Assembly (NCBI RefSeq): GCF_002280675.1
Contig: NZ_NCEN01000011.1
Location: 1-64,000, forward strand
DNA from: Novosphingobium sp. 32-60-15
GTDB taxonomy: Bacteria > Pseudomonadota > Alphaproteobacteria > Sphingomonadales > Sphingomonadaceae
Direction of reading: 5' to 3'
DNA: 64,000 nucleotides
Position numbers and translations under genes: made by a program. This document shows, piece after piece, positions 9,225-17,855 of the stretch (position 1 is the first letter of the stretch; each line of letters starts with the position of its first letter). The notes under the pieces are model-generated. The model was not told the DNA's origin. It ran no database searches and saw only the letters and a program-made list of their open reading frames with translations.

Positions 9225-10214
9225 ATGACTGCAAACTTTCGCATGCCGCCTGAATGGCACCCGCAGGACTGGCTGTGGGTCGGCTTCCCGCACCTTGCCG
9301 AAGAATGGTCGGGTGTGATTGGCCGGGCGCAAGAGCAGATTGCCGCTTTTGCCAATGCCGTGGCCGATAGCGGGCAGCACGTGCGGCTGGTGGTGCGCGA
9401 TGCCGCCAATGAAATGCGCGCCAAAACGCTGGTTTCAGCGGCAGTCACGCTGGAGCGGCGGACCTATGGCGACGTGTGGCTGCGCGATACAGGGCCGTTG
9501 GTGGTGCTGGATGAAGCGGGGAACCGTCAGGCGCGCTTGTTCGGCTTCAACGGCTGGGGCGAGAAGTATCTCATGCCCGGTGATCAGGAAATCGGAGCGG
9601 ATCTGGCGGCCTCTGCAGGGCTTGAGACGGGTGCCAAGGCCGACTGGATTTTGGAAGGCGGCGCGCTGGACGGCGATGGCACGGGCCTTGTGGTGACGAC
9701 CGGCCAGTGCCTGCTCAATCCCAACCGCAACCCGCATTTGTCCCGCGCCAATCTGGAAGCGCGGCTCTTGCGCGATCTGGGCTATGACCGCGTTCTGTGG
9801 CTGGGCGATGGCTTGATCAACGATCATACCGATGGCCATGTCGATAATCTGGCGCGGTTTGTAGCCCCCAACCGGCTGGCCCTGCCGCGCGCCACCGGGC
9901 CGGATGATCCGAACGCCGCGATCTATGCCGATGCCAAGGCGCGCGCGCTGGCGGCGGGCGTTGCCGTGGCCGAAGTGCCATCACCGGGGCGGATCGAATG
10001 GGGCGATATGATCCAGCCCGCCAGCTATATGAACTTTGTGATCACCAGCAATCTGGTGGTCGTGCCGATATTTGGATCGCCCCATGATGACGATGGCGTG
10101 GCGGCAATTGCCGAACTGTTCCCGGACCGCGCGACGATTGGCGTGACGGGCGATGCGGTTTTGGCTGGCGGTGGCGGCTTCCACTGCGCCAGCCAGCAAA
10201 TGCCGGCGGTTTAA
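9225..10214 (+). CDS. aguA: Agmatine deiminase
   Basis: This enzyme converts agmatine to N-carbamoylputrescine and ammonia, a step in putrescine synthesis. It is a PPAD-fold enzyme. YGDVWLRDTGP and ILEGGALDGDG line the substrate pocket, NDHTDGHVDNLARF holds the catalytic His and Asp, and GGGGFHCASQQMP holds the nucleophilic Cys near the C-terminus. The 329 aa length fits. It is divergent from glnE, with about 175 bases between the starts for promoters. Confidence 0.92.
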   Translation: MTANFRMPPEWHPQDWLWVGFPHLAEEWSGVIGRAQEQIAAFANAVADSGQHVRLVVRDAANEMRAKTLVSAAVTLERRTYGDVWLRDTGPLVVLDEAGNRQARLFGFNGWGEKYLMPGDQEIGADLAASAGLETGAKADWILEGGALDGDGTGLVVTTGQCLLNPNRNPHLSRANLEARLLRDLGYDRVLWLGDGLINDHTDGHVDNLARFVAPNRLALPRATGPDDPNAAIYADAKARALAAGVAVAEVPSPGRIEWGDMIQPASYMNFVITSNLVVVPIFGSPHDDDGVAAIAELFPDRATIGVTGDAVLAGGGGFHCASQQMPAV

Positions 10215-10223
10215 GCCGCGCGA

Positions 10224-10838
10224 TCAGGAGGTTAGCAGCAAACCCAACTGCACCATCTGGTCCTCAAGGACCGCCGCATCGCCGGTAAAGTGATGTGCTG
10301 TCCATCCCAGTTGCCGAGCCGTGGCGACGTTTGCGGCGCTGTCATCGATGAACAGCATTGATGCAGGGCTGCGGCTAAAGCGCTGTGCGGCCAGTTCAAA
10401 GATGGCTTCGCCGGGTTTCACCAGACGCTCGACACCTGAAACCACGATGTCCTGCATGTGATCGAGGATGGGGAAAGTCGGGCGAAACAAGTCCCAGGCA
10501 TCAACGCCGAAGTTGGTGATGGCGTATTGGGGCACGCCGCGCCGGGTCAGGCGCTTGATCAGATCGTGAGTCCCGGCGACCGGGCCGGGGATGCTTTCAA
10601 GCCATTGCGTGGCGTAAAGCGCTATCAGATCAGCGTATTGGGGAAATTCCGCCTGGCGGGCAGCGACCATGGTTGCGAATGAGACGCCGGCATCGTGCTG
10701 CATGTGCCACTGTTCGGACACGACATCTGTCACGAATCGGCGGCGGTCCGATTCGTCAGGGATGGCATCGCGGTAGATTCGCGACAAATCCCACTCGACA
10801 AGCACGCGGCCTATGTCCCAGACGACTGCTTCGATCAT
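10224..10838 (-). CDS. HAD family hydrolase (YihX-like)
   Basis: This is a haloacid-dehalogenase fold phosphatase. Motif I reads VVWDIGRVLVEWD, the DxG form typical of the YihX-type subfamily. SMLFIDDSAANVATARQLGW is motif IV, and YAITNFG is motif II. About 204 aa gives a core plus a helical cap; sugar-phosphate phosphatase activity is a family-level guess. ATG 10838 is chosen because it places the nucleophile at residue 8; the GTG at 10853 is an alternative. It converges on aguA with 9 bases between stops. Confidence 0.8.
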   Translation of the reverse strand: MIEAVVWDIGRVLVEWDLSRIYRDAIPDESDRRRFVTDVVSEQWHMQHDAGVSFATMVAARQAEFPQYADLIALYATQWLESIPGPVAGTHDLIKRLTRRGVPQYAITNFGVDAWDLFRPTFPILDHMQDIVVSGVERLVKPGEAIFELAAQRFSRSPASMLFIDDSAANVATARQLGWTAHHFTGDAAVLEDQMVQLGLLLTS

Positions 10839-10961
10839 CTTTGTGTGCCCCACATACGACAGCGCCCCCGCTTTTGGGCGGGGGCAACGTGCTTCCTAAA
10901 GAAGCCTGCCGTGTTTCCGGTGCAGCCCCGCCGTCGCGAGACTGCACCGAAACTTGTTCGA

Positions 10962-11087
10962 TTAACCCTGGCGCGCCTTGAAGCGCTTCTGGGTCTTGTT
11001 GATCACATAAACGCGGCCACGGCGACGGATCACGCGGTTATCGCGATGACGGTCTTTAAGCGACTTCAGGCTGTTGCGAATCTTCAT
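10962..11087 (-). CDS. rpmJ: 50S ribosomal protein L36 (bL36, cysteine-free type)
   Basis: This 41-residue basic protein begins [17 protein letters not shown] and contains [19 protein letters not shown]. It was read by hand because the frame is very short. It lacks the four zinc-binding Cys/His residues of the classical L36 and so belongs to the C-minus (YkgO) type. It is transcribed alone between the HAD gene and galE. A hairpin with arms CGGTGCAG and CTGCACCG lies just downstream (about 10919-10948), without a T run. Confidence 0.92.
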   Translation of the reverse strand: MKIRNSLKSLKDRHRDNRVIRRRGRVYVINKTQKRFKARQG

Positions 11088-11194
11088 GTCGAATCCCTTT
11101 GCCCGAAGCTGACCGGGCTGAAAACTGAAGCGTGGCCGTTAAAGAGGGCGTGCACCCAAGTCAACCGTTCACGGCACTTAACGGCAAAAGACTC

Positions 11195-12199
11195 TTATCC
11201 GGCCTTGCGAATTTCACCAAGCTTACGCTCCCAAGCCAGCGCATGCATGACGATGGTATCGAGATCGGCATAGGCCGGTTGCCAGGGCAGCGTGGCCTTG
11301 ATTGCGCGGTTGTCCGATATCAGCGCATCAGGATCGCCAGCGCGGCGGCCCTGCATATTGCGCACGATCTTGCGGTTGGTGACGCGGTCTACCGCATCGA
11401 GCACTTCAAGCACCGAGAAGCCGCGCCCATAGCCGCAGTTCATGGTGAGCGAGCGTTCTGGTGCTTCGACAAGTGCCTCAAGCGCAAGGACATGGGCGGC
11501 GGCAAGATCGGAGACGTGGATGTAATCGCGCACACCTGTGCCATCGGGCGTTGCGAAATCGGTGCCGAATACGCCAACCGATTCGCGCTTGCCCAGTGCA
11601 GCCTCGACCGCCACCTTGATCAGATGCGTGGCGCCTGCCGTCGATTGGCCGGTGCGTGCCTGCGGATCGGCGCCAGCAACGTTGAAATAGCGCAGGACGC
11701 AGAAGTTGAGCGGGTGGGCGCGCGATACGTCGGCCAGCATCGCCTCGGTCATCAGTTTGGACATGCCGTAGGGATTGATCGGGTTTTTCGCGCTGTCTTC
11801 ATGGACCGGCGAAACCTCGGGGATGCCATAAGTCGCCGCAGTGGACGAAAAGATGAAGTGCGGCACCCCGCCTTGAATAGCAGCTTCGATCAATGCGCGG
11901 CTTTTGACGGTGTTGTTGTGATAATACTTGAGCGGGTTTTCGACTGATTCGGGCACGACCACAGACCCTGCAAAGTGCATGATGGCCTTGACGCCCTGTT
12001 CGGCGATGATTCGCGCGACGAGCGCTGCGTCTTCAATGTCGCCTTCATAGAAGGCCACGCCTTCTGGCACGGCAAAGCGGAAGCCGGTCACAAGGTTGTC
12101 GATCACGCAAACCGGCCAGCCTGCGTCCTTCAGAGCAAGCACGGCGTGGCTGCCGATATAGCCTGCGCCGCCGGTGACGAGAACGGGAACCTTGGTCAT
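11195..12199 (-). CDS. galE: UDP-glucose 4-epimerase
   Basis: GalE interconverts UDP-glucose and UDP-galactose for envelope polysaccharides. It is an extended short-chain dehydrogenase: VLVTGGAGYIGSHAVLALKD is the NAD loop, SSTAATYG holds the catalytic Ser, and NPYGMSKLM holds the YxxxK pair. The 334 aa length is standard. ATG 12199 is used rather than the TTG one codon upstream. No other sugar-nucleotide genes are adjacent. Confidence 0.92.
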   Translation of the reverse strand: MTKVPVLVTGGAGYIGSHAVLALKDAGWPVCVIDNLVTGFRFAVPEGVAFYEGDIEDAALVARIIAEQGVKAIMHFAGSVVVPESVENPLKYYHNNTVKSRALIEAAIQGGVPHFIFSSTAATYGIPEVSPVHEDSAKNPINPYGMSKLMTEAMLADVSRAHPLNFCVLRYFNVAGADPQARTGQSTAGATHLIKVAVEAALGKRESVGVFGTDFATPDGTGVRDYIHVSDLAAAHVLALEALVEAPERSLTMNCGYGRGFSVLEVLDAVDRVTNRKIVRNMQGRRAGDPDALISDNRAIKATLPWQPAYADLDTIVMHALAWERKLGEIRKAG

Positions 12200-12336
12200 C
12201 AACGTGTTACTCCAATTCGCACAAGGCTATGTGCGGCCTTGTATGTCCGTGCTTGCGGGCGTTCATATCTGCGACAGCGCCAGGTGCCTATGCATACGCG
12301 ATGGGCCGTGCCTAAGTCGTTAAGGGGTTGATCCGA

Positions 12337-13011
12337 ATGAATGCCAAAATGCTTTTGGGCGGCGCCCTGTTCCTGTCTATGCCAGCGGTCACACAGGCCC
12401 AGCCCGTGCCCGGCGGTTGGGGCAGGCCGATGATGGACCAGCGTTTGCGTCAGGATGACGGGCGGCGAGTGGGCCAGCCAGACAAGAGAATCGCTGTCGA
12501 AGCGTTCCGTTCCAGTGATTCAGGCGGGCTTCTGGGCAAGGGTGCAATAACCGTGGCTGCGGCGGCGGGTGCTGAAGCCGAATGGAAGCTACCGGTTTAT
12601 GAAGCAGCGGTTGTCGATCAACTGGCCAAGCTGGGATATGACACAGCGGTGAGCGGCGCAGAAGGCGGGCAAATTGCGCAGATCGGTATTACCCACAACG
12701 TGGTGGTGCCCGAAGAAGTGAAGCGCAAGCCGGTTTCGGGCGCGATGGAAGTGGGCGTTTCCAACCGCGGCAATTACACCGCGATGGCGCTGAATGTGGA
12801 CCTGACCAAGCCGCGCAAGGCGATTGTGGCAACACGGCTGGACGTGCGCATTCGCGATAAGACGTCGGGCCGCGTGCTTTGGGAAGGCCATGCCGAGGCG
12901 CAAACGCGTGAGGATGATGAGGGGCTGAACAACGGTGCAGTGGCGGCGCGTCTGGCCTCCGCACTATTCGCGCAGTTTGAAGATGCAACCGTGGTTGCGC
13001 CCGTCGGGTAA
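12337..13011 (+). CDS. Secreted DUF4136-like protein, paralogue 1
   Basis: This is an exported protein with a signal peptide (MNAKMLLGGALFLSMPAVTQA) but no lipobox. The body resembles DUF4136-type envelope proteins of unknown role; RLDVRIRDKTSGRVLWEGHA is the clearest conserved block. ATG 12337 is preferred because AAGGGG ends 9 bases upstream; the TTG at 12328 is too close. The next gene is a clear paralogue sharing the VRIRD-SG-LWEG block, and an M14 peptidase follows, so the three genes form a likely operon. Function unknown. Confidence 0.7.
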   Translation: MNAKMLLGGALFLSMPAVTQAQPVPGGWGRPMMDQRLRQDDGRRVGQPDKRIAVEAFRSSDSGGLLGKGAITVAAAAGAEAEWKLPVYEAAVVDQLAKLGYDTAVSGAEGGQIAQIGITHNVVVPEEVKRKPVSGAMEVGVSNRGNYTAMALNVDLTKPRKAIVATRLDVRIRDKTSGRVLWEGHAEAQTREDDEGLNNGAVAARLASALFAQFEDATVVAPVG

Positions 13012-13086
13012 CCGATTGTGCCATTTGCCATTGCGGCAGGTCGGCGCGCCAGCCATCTTTGCCACCGAATTGAGGGATGCCTGCCA

Positions 13087-13680
13087 ATGAAACGCTTTGC
13101 TGCCACGTTTGCCCTTGCGGTGCTGATTGCCACGCCGCTGGCCGCAAAGCCTGCGCCTGTTGACGTGACGCGCTTTCACACCGCGCAGACCTTGCCCCGG
13201 TTGAAGGGAGCCGCAATTATCGTTGAACTGGCACCGGGAAGTGATCCGGCCAGCCTTGAAGACGGCTTGTGGCGCGAAGCGGTGGTGCGCGAATTGACCG
13301 CAGCAGGTTTTGGCAGTGCGACACCCGGCGCGGCAGATGGCATCGCGCAAGTAATGGTCGAGCGCGAGACGATCCGGCGCGAAAACCGGCGGGGACCGGT
13401 CAGTGTTGGCGTTGGCGGGCAGACCGGCGGCTGGGGCAGCGGGCTGGGCGTGGGTCTGGGTTTCAATCTGGGCGGCGGACCGAAGGATGTGGTGTTGACG
13501 CGTCTATCGGTGCGCATTCGGGACCGGGTGAGCGGTGAGGCGCTGTGGGAAGGCCGTGCCGAAACGCGTGAAAACGCCAAGGCCAAGGAAGCCGCGCCTG
13601 CGTTGACGGCTCCGCGTCTGGCGCATGCCTTGTTCACAGGCTTCCCCGGAACCTCGGGTGAGACTATCAGCGTAAAATGA
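13087..13680 (+). CDS. Secreted DUF4136-like protein, paralogue 2
   Basis: The signal peptide is [20 protein letters not shown]. The C-terminal half has [20 protein letters not shown], matching the preceding protein, which suggests tandem duplication. A glycine-rich loop ([19 protein letters not shown]) sits in the middle. The frame opens at 13018, but the signal peptide fixes the start at ATG 13087. The stop overlaps the M14 peptidase start by 4 bases (ATGA), so translation is coupled. No function is known. Confidence 0.7.
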   Translation: MKRFAATFALAVLIATPLAAKPAPVDVTRFHTAQTLPRLKGAAIIVELAPGSDPASLEDGLWREAVVRELTAAGFGSATPGAADGIAQVMVERETIRRENRRGPVSVGVGGQTGGWGSGLGVGLGFNLGGGPKDVVLTRLSVRIRDRVSGEALWEGRAETRENAKAKEAAPALTAPRLAHALFTGFPGTSGETISVK

Positions 13681-14807
13681 CCGACATTTCCATCAATGCC
13701 GCATTTGATTCCGGCAATATCGCAGTCCTTTCTGTTGAGGGCGCAACCGCGCGGCTGGCGATCCGCAAGGATAAAGCGTCCGAGTTTTTCCAATGGTTCC
13801 ACTTCCGTGTCGATGGTGCAGGCGGTCGGGAATTAACGCTCAAGATCACCGGACTTGGCGCATCGGCCTATCCCGGTGGCTGGCCGGCCTATCGCGCGGT
13901 GTTTTCAGAAGACCGCGAATATTGGGGCCGTACCGATACCACGTATGACCCGCAGGAAGACGGCGGGACGCTGACCATCCGTCACACCTCCCAGGCGGGC
14001 ACCTGCTGGTTTGCCTATTTTGCTCCCTATTCGATGGAGCGGCATCATGATCTTGTGGCGCAGACGGCGGCGTGTGAGGGCGTGGAATACCGCAACTTGG
14101 GCCTGAGCATCGAAGGTCAACCGATCGATTGTCTGTCGATGGGTGAAGGACCGAAGCAGGTCTGGCTCTATGCGCGTCAGCATCCTGGCGAATCGATGGC
14201 GGAATGGTGGATGGAAGGCGCGCTGGATATGCTGACCGACCCTGCCGATCCGCATGCGCGCGCCTTGCGCCAGCGCTGCCGGTTCCATGTGGTGCCCAAC
14301 GCCAATCCGGACGGATCATGCCGTGGCCATCTGCGCACCAATGCAGCAGGCGTAAACCTCAACCGCGAATGGCGTGAACCCAGCGCCGAACGGTCTCCCG
14401 AAGTTCTGGCAATCCGCAATGCGATGGATGCGACCGGCGTCGATTTCGCAATGGACGTGCACGGCGACGAGGCGATTCCCTATGTGTTCATTGCCGGGTT
14501 CGAAGGCATCCCGTCGTGGACCGAGGCACAAGGGGCCAGCTATACCCGCTATCGCCAGATCCTTGAGCGGCGGACGCCCGATTTCCAGACCAAGCGGGGT
14601 TATCCGACGGCGGGAGCGGGCCGCGCCAATCTGACGATGTCGACCAATCAGGTGGCGGAGCGATTCGGTGCAGTGGCGATGACGCTGGAAATGCCGTTCA
14701 AGGACAACGACGATCTGCCTTGCGCCGCCCGAGGGTGGAGCCCGGAACGATCAAAGCTTTTGGCGCGCGAATGCCTTGCTGCCCTTTACGAATGGCTGGA
14801 AGACTGA
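13677..14807 (+). CDS. M14 family zinc carboxypeptidase (cytosolic carboxypeptidase-like)
   Basis: An N-terminal beta-rich domain (about 1-125) is followed by an M14 carboxypeptidase domain. [13 protein letters not shown] gives the zinc ligands His and Glu, LNREW follows, MDVHGDE supplies the third ligand His, and [13 protein letters not shown] the catalytic Glu. The domain layout and HPGE motif match the CCP/AGBL-like bacterial group, some of whose eukaryotic relatives trim glutamate side chains. No signal peptide is seen, so a cytoplasmic role is likely although its two upstream neighbours are exported. 376 aa, complete. Confidence 0.85.
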   Translation: MTDISINAAFDSGNIAVLSVEGATARLAIRKDKASEFFQWFHFRVDGAGGRELTLKITGLGASAYPGGWPAYRAVFSEDREYWGRTDTTYDPQEDGGTLTIRHTSQAGTCWFAYFAPYSMERHHDLVAQTAACEGVEYRNLGLSIEGQPIDCLSMGEGPKQVWLYARQHPGESMAEWWMEGALDMLTDPADPHARALRQRCRFHVVPNANPDGSCRGHLRTNAAGVNLNREWREPSAERSPEVLAIRNAMDATGVDFAMDVHGDEAIPYVFIAGFEGIPSWTEAQGASYTRYRQILERRTPDFQTKRGYPTAGAGRANLTMSTNQVAERFGAVAMTLEMPFKDNDDLPCAARGWSPERSKLLARECLAALYEWLED

Positions 14808-14851
14808 CCGCCTTTACGGTTTGTTAAAGGCTGGCGGCGCAATGATGTTGC

Positions 14852-14980
14852 ATGACACGCGCCATCGCCCTGATCCAATCGCCATTGCCAGCGTTCGCGC
14901 TGCAAGATTTTGCGCGCAAAGTGGTTGTGCTGGGGTGCGCGGCTGCACTGATCCTCGCGGGCAATTCGCTGCCGTTCTGA
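14852..14980 (+). CDS. Possible small membrane protein (42 aa)
   Basis: A short frame starts MTRAIALIQSPLPAFALQ and ends in one hydrophobic stretch (KVVVLGCAAALILAGNSLPF) that could span the membrane. The ribosome site is poor and no family is recognised. It lies 44 bases after the M14 gene and before a hairpin at 14990-15007. It may be real or chance. Confidence 0.3.
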   Translation: MTRAIALIQSPLPAFALQDFARKVVVLGCAAALILAGNSLPF

Positions 14981-14989
14981 TCAACGGAT

Positions 14990-15007
14990 GGCCGGTCTTT
15001 ACCGGCC
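14990..15007 (+). terminator. Hairpin, possible terminator of the M14 operon
   Basis: GGCCGGT and ACCGGCC form a 7-bp stem around CTTT, followed by TTCATT, which is only weakly T-rich. Confidence 0.45.
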
Positions 15008-15043
15008 TTCATTCCGCTTGCTTCACTCTCGTCACCCTAACCC

Positions 15044-15133
15044 CGTCACCCCGAACTTGATCCGGGGTCCATTTCTGAACATTCACCGTCGTGTGAGTGG
15101 ATAGATGAACCCTGAAACAAGTTCAGGGTGACG
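15044..15133. repeat. Long imperfect palindrome (CGTCACCCCGAACTTG family)
   Basis: The arms 15044-15070 and 15107-15133 are reverse complements with few mismatches: CGTCACCCCGAACTTGATCC faces the complement of ACAAGTTCAGGGTGACG. This form of intergenic palindrome is common in alphaproteobacterial genomes. It fills most of the gap between the M14 operon and arsC. Confidence 0.75.
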
Positions 15134-15186
15134 AAAATTGGGCACCGTACGTCGAAAGCGGTGAGCGCCACCGTTATTCTGGCTGT

Positions 15187-15528
15187 CTAAAGAATTTCCA
15201 GCACTTTCTCTTTCGGACGACATAAGCGCACGCCTTTGTCTGTTTCCACCAGCGGGCGTTCAATCAGCTTGGGCTCTGCGGTCATGGCGGCAAGCACGGT
15301 TGCATCGTCAGCCTGTGGAAGTCCGCGCGCCTCCGCTTCAGTACCGCGCAAGCGCAGGCCTTGCTGCGGGGTAATCCCGGCATCGCGGTAAAGCTGCGCC
15401 AGTTTGCCAGCGGCAGGCGGGTTTTTCAGATACTCGACCACCGTCACATCGACGCCCGCATCTTTCAGAATCGCCAAGGTATTTCGCGATGTGCCGCAGC
15501 CGGGGTTGTGCCAGATCGTCGCCTTCAT
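15187..15528 (-). CDS. arsC: Arsenate reductase, glutaredoxin-coupled ArsC family
   Basis: This thioredoxin-fold protein of 113 aa has the catalytic cysteine in IWHNPGCGTSRNTL and the conserved Arg of PKLIERPLVETDKG. Both are diagnostic for ArsC over the Spx/YffB relatives. It would reduce arsenate to arsenite with glutathione/glutaredoxin. No ars regulator, efflux pump or arsH lies nearby, so it is an orphan copy and may act as a general reductase. ATG 15528 is the start. Confidence 0.85.
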   Translation of the reverse strand: MKATIWHNPGCGTSRNTLAILKDAGVDVTVVEYLKNPPAAGKLAQLYRDAGITPQQGLRLRGTEAEARGLPQADDATVLAAMTAEPKLIERPLVETDKGVRLCRPKEKVLEIL

Positions 15529-15621
15529 TGCTGCTGCTCCTTATTCCGAACAGGCGTTTAACCTGTTGCGAAGGTGCCGCAAGTCCAACCGTTTGGGACT
15601 GCATTGATCCAGATCAAGCTT

Positions 15622-15640
15622 ATTGCGAAAAATTCGCAAT
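15622..15640. promoter_or_regulatory. Perfect inverted repeat upstream of TonB receptor
   Basis: ATTGCGAA-AAA-TTCGCAAT is an 8-bp dyad. Related TTGCAAATGC, CTCGCAATAG and TTGCGAATG pieces follow before the receptor start. It is a likely iron-responsive operator; the regulator is not known from sequence. Confidence 0.55.
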
Positions 15641-15681
15641 TATTCCCTTGCAAATGCGATTGCCTCGCAATAGTTACCTTC

Positions 15682-15701
15682 TTGCGAATGATAATCAAAT
15701 C
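15682..15701 (+). promoter_or_regulatory. Fur-box-like sequence
   Basis: TTGCGAATGATAATCAAATC contains the GATAATCA core of a Fur box and lies 12 bases before the receptor start, where a bound repressor would block transcription. Confidence 0.55.
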
Positions 15702-15712
15702 AGGGAATTGCC

Positions 15713-17791
15713 GTGAACCGTCCGATGTACCGCTTTGCCAGCCTGCTTTTGGCCGGAACCACGCTGGCTCCGGCTGCGGCTTATGCAGACGAGCTGATTC
15801 CCGCAGATGCAGGTTTTGCCGATCCGGTGATCGTGGTGACAGGCACGGCTGATGGCTATCGCCCGGTTGATGCCAATGCGGTGAAGACGCCGACTCCGCT
15901 GGTGGATGTGCCGCAGACGATCACCGTGCTGACGCGCGAACAACTGGATGATCAGGGCATCACGCAACTGGGCGATGCACTGCGCTATGTTCCGGGCGTG
16001 GTGCTGGGGCAGGGCGAAGGCCACCGCGACCAGATCACCCTGCGCGGCCAGAACACCACCGCCGATTTCTATCTCGACGGCTTGCGCGACGACACGCAAT
16101 ACTACCGCTCGCTGTATAATATCGAACGCGTCGAGGTGCTGAAGGGCGCCAATGCACTGCTGTTTGGCCGTGGCGGCGGCGGCGGGGTGATCAACCGCGT
16201 GAGCAAGACGCCCGATCTTGATCGCGCAAAGGGCCAGGCGAGCGCCAATGTCGACAGCTTCGGCGCATTTGCGTTGGCCGCCGATTTGAACCAGCCCTTC
16301 TCCGAAGCGGTTGGCGGGCGGCTCAACGCGACATACGAAGAATTCGACAATCACCGGCAGGACTTCGAAGGCCGCTTCATCGGCGTGAACCCGACGCTGG
16401 CATTTGAACCCGGCGATGCGACGCGGGTGGAACTGGCGTACAATTACGACGATGACCGCCGCATCACCGATCGCGGTGTGCCATCGGTCGGCGGCAGGCC
16501 GCTTACCGGTTTTGACGATACGTTCTTTGGCCGCGCTGATCTGAACATCGCCACGGTAAAGGCGCACATCGCGCAGGCCCGTGTCGATCACGATCTGGCC
16601 GATAACCTCAGCTTCAATGTGCTGGGCCAGTACAGCCACACCGACAAGCTTTACGGCAATGTCTTCGCCAGCGGACCTGTCAGCGCCGCGAACACGGTTG
16701 CGCTCGCGGGTTATGACAGTGGCACTTTGCGAAATAGCTGGGTGGGGCAGGCAAACCTTGTCTGGACCGGCCAGACCGGCGGCATTGGCCATACGGTGTT
16801 GGCAGGGGTCGAGGCAGCGGATCAAGACACGCTCTCGACCCGTCGCAGCACCAACAGCGCTACAGTGGTCTTGGCGGAACGCATCGTCATGCCAGCCTTC
16901 ACCTATGGCGCGCTGACGAACAATGCGCGCACCGATGTTCGTACGCTTTCTGCTTATGTGCAGGATCAGGTTGAACTGGCGTCGTTCTTGCAACTGGTTG
17001 CCGGTGTGCGCTTTGACGAATTCCGCATCTCCGGGCGCAATGCCATCAATGGTGTGGCGGCTGAGCGCACTGACAAAAGATGGTCGCCACGGTTTGGCGT
17101 GGTGATCAAGCCGCAAGCGTCGATGAGCCTTTACGGCAGTTTCACCCGCAGCTTCCTGCCGCAATCGGGCGACCAGTTTGGTGCACTGGACCCCACGCAA
17201 GCAACTCTGGCACCCGAGCAGTTCGAAAACCTTGAAGCGGGCGTGAAGTGGGACATCAATCCCGGCCTTGCTTTCACCGCTGCGGCATACCGGCTGGATC
17301 GCGAGAATTCGCGCTTTAACAATCCGGTCACCGGCTTGCCAGAACTCTCCGGCAAGACCCGCACTAAGGGCATCGAACTGCAATTGGCAGGCCGCGTATT
17401 GCCTGATTTGCAAGTCAGCGTCGGCTATACTTTGCAAGATGGCGAGGTTCGCTCGCAAACGACCGCTGCGCCTGCTGGCCGGAAACTCTCGCAATTGCCG
17501 CGCCACCAGTTCGCCGCGTGGACGCGCTATGACGTGACCAGGCAGATCGGCATCGGCTTGGGCGTCACGCATCAATCGGACAGCTTTGCCACCATCAGCA
17601 ATGCGGTGACGCTGCCTGCGTTCACTCGCGTTGATGCAGCGGTGTTCTACGATGTTTCAGACCGCTTTTCGGTGCAGTTGAATGTCGAGAACCTGACCGA
17701 CACCGACTATTTCCCGGCGGCGCATACCGACAACAATATCTCGACCGGCGAACCGCTGAACGCGCGTATTTCGGTAAAGGCCAAGTTTTAG
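15713..17791 (+). CDS. TonB-dependent siderophore receptor (Fiu/FhuE-like)
   Basis: This is an outer-membrane gated channel for ferric siderophores. The signal peptide ends near AAAYA (residue 24). The TonB-box region is DPVIVVTGTA. The plug domain follows (VPQTITVLTREQLDDQG, ALRYVPGVVLGQGEGHRDQI, YLDGLRDDTQYYR, VEVLKGANALLFGRGGGGG). The C-terminal barrel ends in an aromatic residue (LNARISVKAKF), as outer-membrane barrels do. 692 aa. The plug motifs match the catecholate-type siderophore group. Fur-like sites upstream support iron control. No transport genes are adjacent. Confidence 0.9.
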   Translation: MNRPMYRFASLLLAGTTLAPAAAYADELIPADAGFADPVIVVTGTADGYRPVDANAVKTPTPLVDVPQTITVLTREQLDDQGITQLGDALRYVPGVVLGQGEGHRDQITLRGQNTTADFYLDGLRDDTQYYRSLYNIERVEVLKGANALLFGRGGGGGVINRVSKTPDLDRAKGQASANVDSFGAFALAADLNQPFSEAVGGRLNATYEEFDNHRQDFEGRFIGVNPTLAFEPGDATRVELAYNYDDDRRITDRGVPSVGGRPLTGFDDTFFGRADLNIATVKAHIAQARVDHDLADNLSFNVLGQYSHTDKLYGNVFASGPVSAANTVALAGYDSGTLRNSWVGQANLVWTGQTGGIGHTVLAGVEAADQDTLSTRRSTNSATVVLAERIVMPAFTYGALTNNARTDVRTLSAYVQDQVELASFLQLVAGVRFDEFRISGRNAINGVAAERTDKRWSPRFGVVIKPQASMSLYGSFTRSFLPQSGDQFGALDPTQATLAPEQFENLEAGVKWDINPGLAFTAAAYRLDRENSRFNNPVTGLPELSGKTRTKGIELQLAGRVLPDLQVSVGYTLQDGEVRSQTTAAPAGRKLSQLPRHQFAAWTRYDVTRQIGIGLGVTHQSDSFATISNAVTLPAFTRVDAAVFYDVSDRFSVQLNVENLTDTDYFPAAHTDNNISTGEPLNARISVKAKF

Positions 17792-17808
17792 AGCCCCCCG
17801 CTGGCGTC

Positions 17809-17842
17809 CTCCCCCGGTACCCCCACCCTCCTGCCGGGGGAG
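17809..17842. repeat. GC-rich palindrome between convergent genes
   Basis: CTCCCCCGG and CCGGGGGAG form a 9-bp stem around a loop containing CCCCCACCC. It lies between the TonB receptor and the 2Fe-2S gene stops and may help termination for both. Confidence 0.6.
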
Positions 17843-17855
17843 GGCGTCACACTTT

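Noticed and set aside
10224..10838. Missing second Asp in HAD motif I as a sign of inactivity
   Set aside because: The DxG form is normal for the YihX-type subfamily.
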